Source: Candidatus Colicola coprequi
GTDB lineage: Bacteria; Bacteroidota; Bacteroidia; Bacteroidales; Paludibacteraceae
Length of the DNA stretch: 8,199 nt
Assembly: GCA_018065765.1 (NCBI GenBank)
Contig: JAGHSR010000139.1
Coordinates: 1-8,199, forward strand
Reading direction: 5' to 3'
The notes below the pieces were generated by a model that was given only the letters and a program-made list of their open reading frames with translations, did no database searches and was not told the DNA's origin. Positions 6,547 through 8,199 of this stretch are shown here, piece by piece. Position numbers and translations under genes: made by a program. Position 1 is the first letter of the stretch. Each line of letters opens with the position of its first letter.

Positions 6547-7839
6547 ATGGAACGTTACTTATCCGTAGTCAAAAGAATAAACTATATCTTTTTTCTCGTT
6601 TTAATGGCATCGTTGCCTCTGCCTCGTAAGTTTGGACATATAATATTGATAGTATGGGCGGTTAGTTGGTTGTTGGAGTTGCGTTTTACTAAAAAGGAGA
6701 ATTTCTGTGATTGGAAGGCGCTTATCCCGAGCTTAGGGTTGGCTGCTTGGGTATTATGGGAGTGTGTGTCTATCCTCTGGGGAGGACATTTCCGTGATTG
6801 TCACGCCTCGTTACTCATTTTACCCCTAATCTTGGCTTTTGGTGTCAATGAACAATACCAATGGAAGCAAGCAGCCAAGGCTGTGGTAATAGGTTCTATA
6901 CTATCTTGTTTTTTTTATGGGTTCACCCTCTTTGGAGCCATCAATCACCGTCCGGTATTGGATTATTATTGTCAAGACTCTTTTACTACTTTTCATTTAG
7001 TATGGTTTGATTGTTTTTTGTCTAATATCAAGCATCGTTTCTTCTATTGCACTATTTTGACGGTAGCGATTATTCTACTCATCATACTTCGTGAAGATTG
7101 TTGGAAACGTTGGGGGAAGATAGAAGGAAGTATTTATCTTGTTTTAGGTTGCGCAATTATGCTACTTGCCATTATAGCTACAGGTTCAAGAGCAAGTCTT
7201 TTCACTTTAATTGTTTTGGCAGCAGTATTTGGCATTCGTCAAATACCAAAACGACACCACTTTTGGATGAGTGTTGGGATTGGATTTTGTGTTTTGGTTG
7301 GTTGTGTGGCTATATGGCATTGGCATCCAAGAATGCAAGACATAACTATTGAACAAGTTATACATCCCGAGCAACATATGGGTGAAGTAAATACTCATAA
7401 TCCTCGTGCTTTGATTTGGTATTATGCTCTGCAATCGCCGAAAGACTATATCGGGCATGGGTTAGGTGTTCGTCAGGCGGAGAAGTATTTGTATGATAAG
7501 TATGAGCAAAACAATTGGGATAAAGGAATGTTCGACCATTTTCACGCGCATAACCAATATCTACTTGTTTGCATGGAATTAGGCATTGTAGCGATGTTTC
7601 TATTCATTGCCTATTGGATTTGTCTCCCTATGTGCTATCCTAAAAGAACAAGGCAAAGGAACTTTGTCCTTTACCTTGCTTTGATTTTTGGTTTGAATAT
7701 GTTAACAGATAGCCTTTTCTCTTCGATGGAAGGAGTGGTTTATATATGTACGTTGCTTGTGTTGGCAAGCATTTTGCCTACCTCCACGAAAGGGTGCGAA
7801 TCTGTTTCTTCTGTTTGTCCTTCACCCCGTCTAAGTTAA
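6547..7839 (+). CDS. O-antigen ligase/polymerase-like membrane protein (WaaL/Wzy family)
   Basis: The 430-residue protein is strongly polytopic, with hydrophobic segments near 13-45, 60-78, 88-100, 112-131, 165-181, 195-211, 217-229, 240-257, 340-360, 373-389 and 397-410. Family-like marks are GSRASL (213-218), NPRALIW (285-291, Arg287), GHGLG (303-307) and HFHAHNQYL (331-339) at the end of the large loop at about 258-336, expected to face the periplasm. WaaL enzymes transfer undecaprenyl-linked glycan to lipid A-core, whereas Wzy polymerises repeat units; the two are hard to separate by sequence. Position right after core glycosyltransferase and kinase genes favours ligase. It begins four bases after the preceding stop, behind an A/T-rich stretch without a clear Shine-Dalgarno. 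The last 20 residues (411-430) are polar and Ser/Cys-rich, unlike a normal end, and an eight-T run lies at 6909-6916. Confidence 0.8.
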   Translation: MERYLSVVKRINYIFFLVLMASLPLPRKFGHIILIVWAVSWLLELRFTKKENFCDWKALIPSLGLAAWVLWECVSILWGGHFRDCHASLLILPLILAFGVNEQYQWKQAAKAVVIGSILSCFFYGFTLFGAINHRPVLDYYCQDSFTTFHLVWFDCFLSNIKHRFFYCTILTVAIILLIILREDCWKRWGKIEGSIYLVLGCAIMLLAIIATGSRASLFTLIVLAAVFGIRQIPKRHHFWMSVGIGFCVLVGCVAIWHWHPRMQDITIEQVIHPEQHMGEVNTHNPRALIWYYALQSPKDYIGHGLGVRQAEKYLYDKYEQNNWDKGMFDHFHAHNQYLLVCMELGIVAMFLFIAYWICLPMCYPKRTRQRNFVLYLALIFGLNMLTDSLFSSMEGVVYICTLLVLASILPTSTKGCESVSSVCPSPRLS

Positions 7840-7997
7840 ATTGACGACACAGCTGCGGCTGATGGCTGAGGTTCCGCTATTCGTCACAAGGAACGACCAG
7901 CTGGCATAACACTTTACGAAACTGCGACGAACGAGATAAAAGAAGATGTCTGTGTGGTTGTATAACGAAGCTTGATAGGGCGGATCGCCTTGGTTGA
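7840..7997. other. Stretch without a recognisable gene after the ligase
   Basis: No frame encodes a protein I recognise. On the + strand the frame of the downstream remnant is open from 7863 to 7994, then hits TGA at 7995-7997, but it has no ATG and its peptide is polar. The other two frames have several stops. A minus-strand open frame (7877-8065) has no family resemblance. There is no GC-rich hairpin followed by T residues, so no convincing intrinsic terminator closes the operon here. Read with the next feature, it may be decayed coding DNA. Confidence 0.5.
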
Positions 7998-8183
7998 GCA
8001 ATTTGCCATAATGTTTGTATATCGGTCGTTTTATATGGTGGTCTTATAGCATTTATATTCGCCATCTTGTTGTATGTAGCGATGGCTCATTCTCTTATAA
8101 AAATGAAAGACTGCTATGGACTAATTCTACTCCTGATTTTCTGCATCTTATCTTGGTTGGAATCTCCGCTCTTCATAGCTTAG
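7998..8183 (+). pseudogene. C-terminal remnant of an O-antigen ligase/polymerase-like gene
   Basis: A start-less open stretch of 61 codons, bounded by TGA (7995-7997) and TAG (8181-8183), encodes a peptide with HNVCISVVLYGGLIAF near its start, then IFAILLYVAMA, a short basic turn LIKMKD, and ILLLIFCILSWLESPLF. The order His-Asn loop, membrane helix with Gly-Gly, polar turn, last helix, Leu-Glu-Ser is the usual C-terminal layout of WaaL/Wzy proteins and parallels the end of the intact gene at 6547-7839 (HAHNQYL, then MELGIVAMFLF, then SLFSSMEG). The same frame is open back to 7863 apart from the single TGA. It has no start and no recognisable N-terminal portion, so it is called a remnant. A frameshifted functional gene or chance hydrophobic peptide remain possible. 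Confidence 0.5.
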
Positions 8184-8199
8184 CTGATAATGTGATAAA

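Noticed and set aside
7840..7997. Intrinsic terminator or insertion sequence end after the ligase
   Set aside because: No GC-rich stem followed by T residues and no terminal inverted repeats or transposase-like peptide were found; the short GGTTCC/GGAAC pairing near 7870-7893 is too weak.
7877..8065. Minus-strand open frame of 62 codons in the right-end gap
   Set aside because: No recognisable motif, no upstream ribosome site, and it runs opposite the hydrophobic ligase-like remnant, which is the better explanation of at least its part beyond 7998.
1..8199. CRISPR array, tRNA, rRNA or toxin-antitoxin module
   Set aside because: No regularly spaced repeats, no cloverleaf or ribosomal sequence and no small paired toxin-like genes were seen; the window is almost entirely explained by envelope genes.

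Overview
The window reads as chromosomal DNA of a Bacteroidales bacterium, most likely a Prevotella-like or related oral/gut member. The reasons are the protein style (an M6-type secreted metalloprotease with a Bacteroidales-like propeptide and C-terminal tail, an InaA-type LPS kinase, a Bacteroidetes-type MlaF), weak or absent Shine-Dalgarno sequences with A-rich upstream regions, and moderate base composition. This assignment is inference from pattern recognition; no database search was possible. All supported genes lie on the + strand.

Layout: 1-75 is the last 24 codons of an MlaE-type phospholipid transport permease. A spacer of 77 bases with a small inverted repeat precedes mlaF (153-932). 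An ATGA overlap joins mlaF to a small secreted protein (929-1279) that looks like the propeptide of the following gene, an M6-like zinc metalloprotease (1318-2943). The protease stop overlaps the start of an exonuclease III gene (2943-3704), whose end overlaps lptB (about 3692-4438). Two more ATGA overlaps link lptB to a family-2-like glycosyltransferase (4435-5142), and that gene to a 467-residue protein fusing a GT2 glycosyltransferase to a complete Kdo/InaA-type LPS kinase (5139-6542). Four bases later begins a polytopic O-antigen ligase/polymerase-like protein (6547-7839). The last 360 bases hold no intact gene but include a hydrophobic 61-codon stretch (7998-8183) resembling the C-terminal end of another O-antigen ligase/polymerase, probably a decayed or rearranged copy.

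Functional reading: most genes concern the outer membrane. MlaE/MlaF move phospholipids between membranes, LptB powers LPS export, the two glycosyltransferase genes and the kinase domain probably build and phosphorylate the LPS core, and the WaaL/Wzy-like protein acts on lipid-linked glycans at the periplasmic face. Exonuclease III and the protease pair do not fit that theme but are embedded in the same tightly packed, apparently co-translated string.

The observations most worth a second look are the GT2-LPS kinase fusion, the stand-alone propeptide-like protein next to its presumptive protease, and the ligase remnant at the right end.
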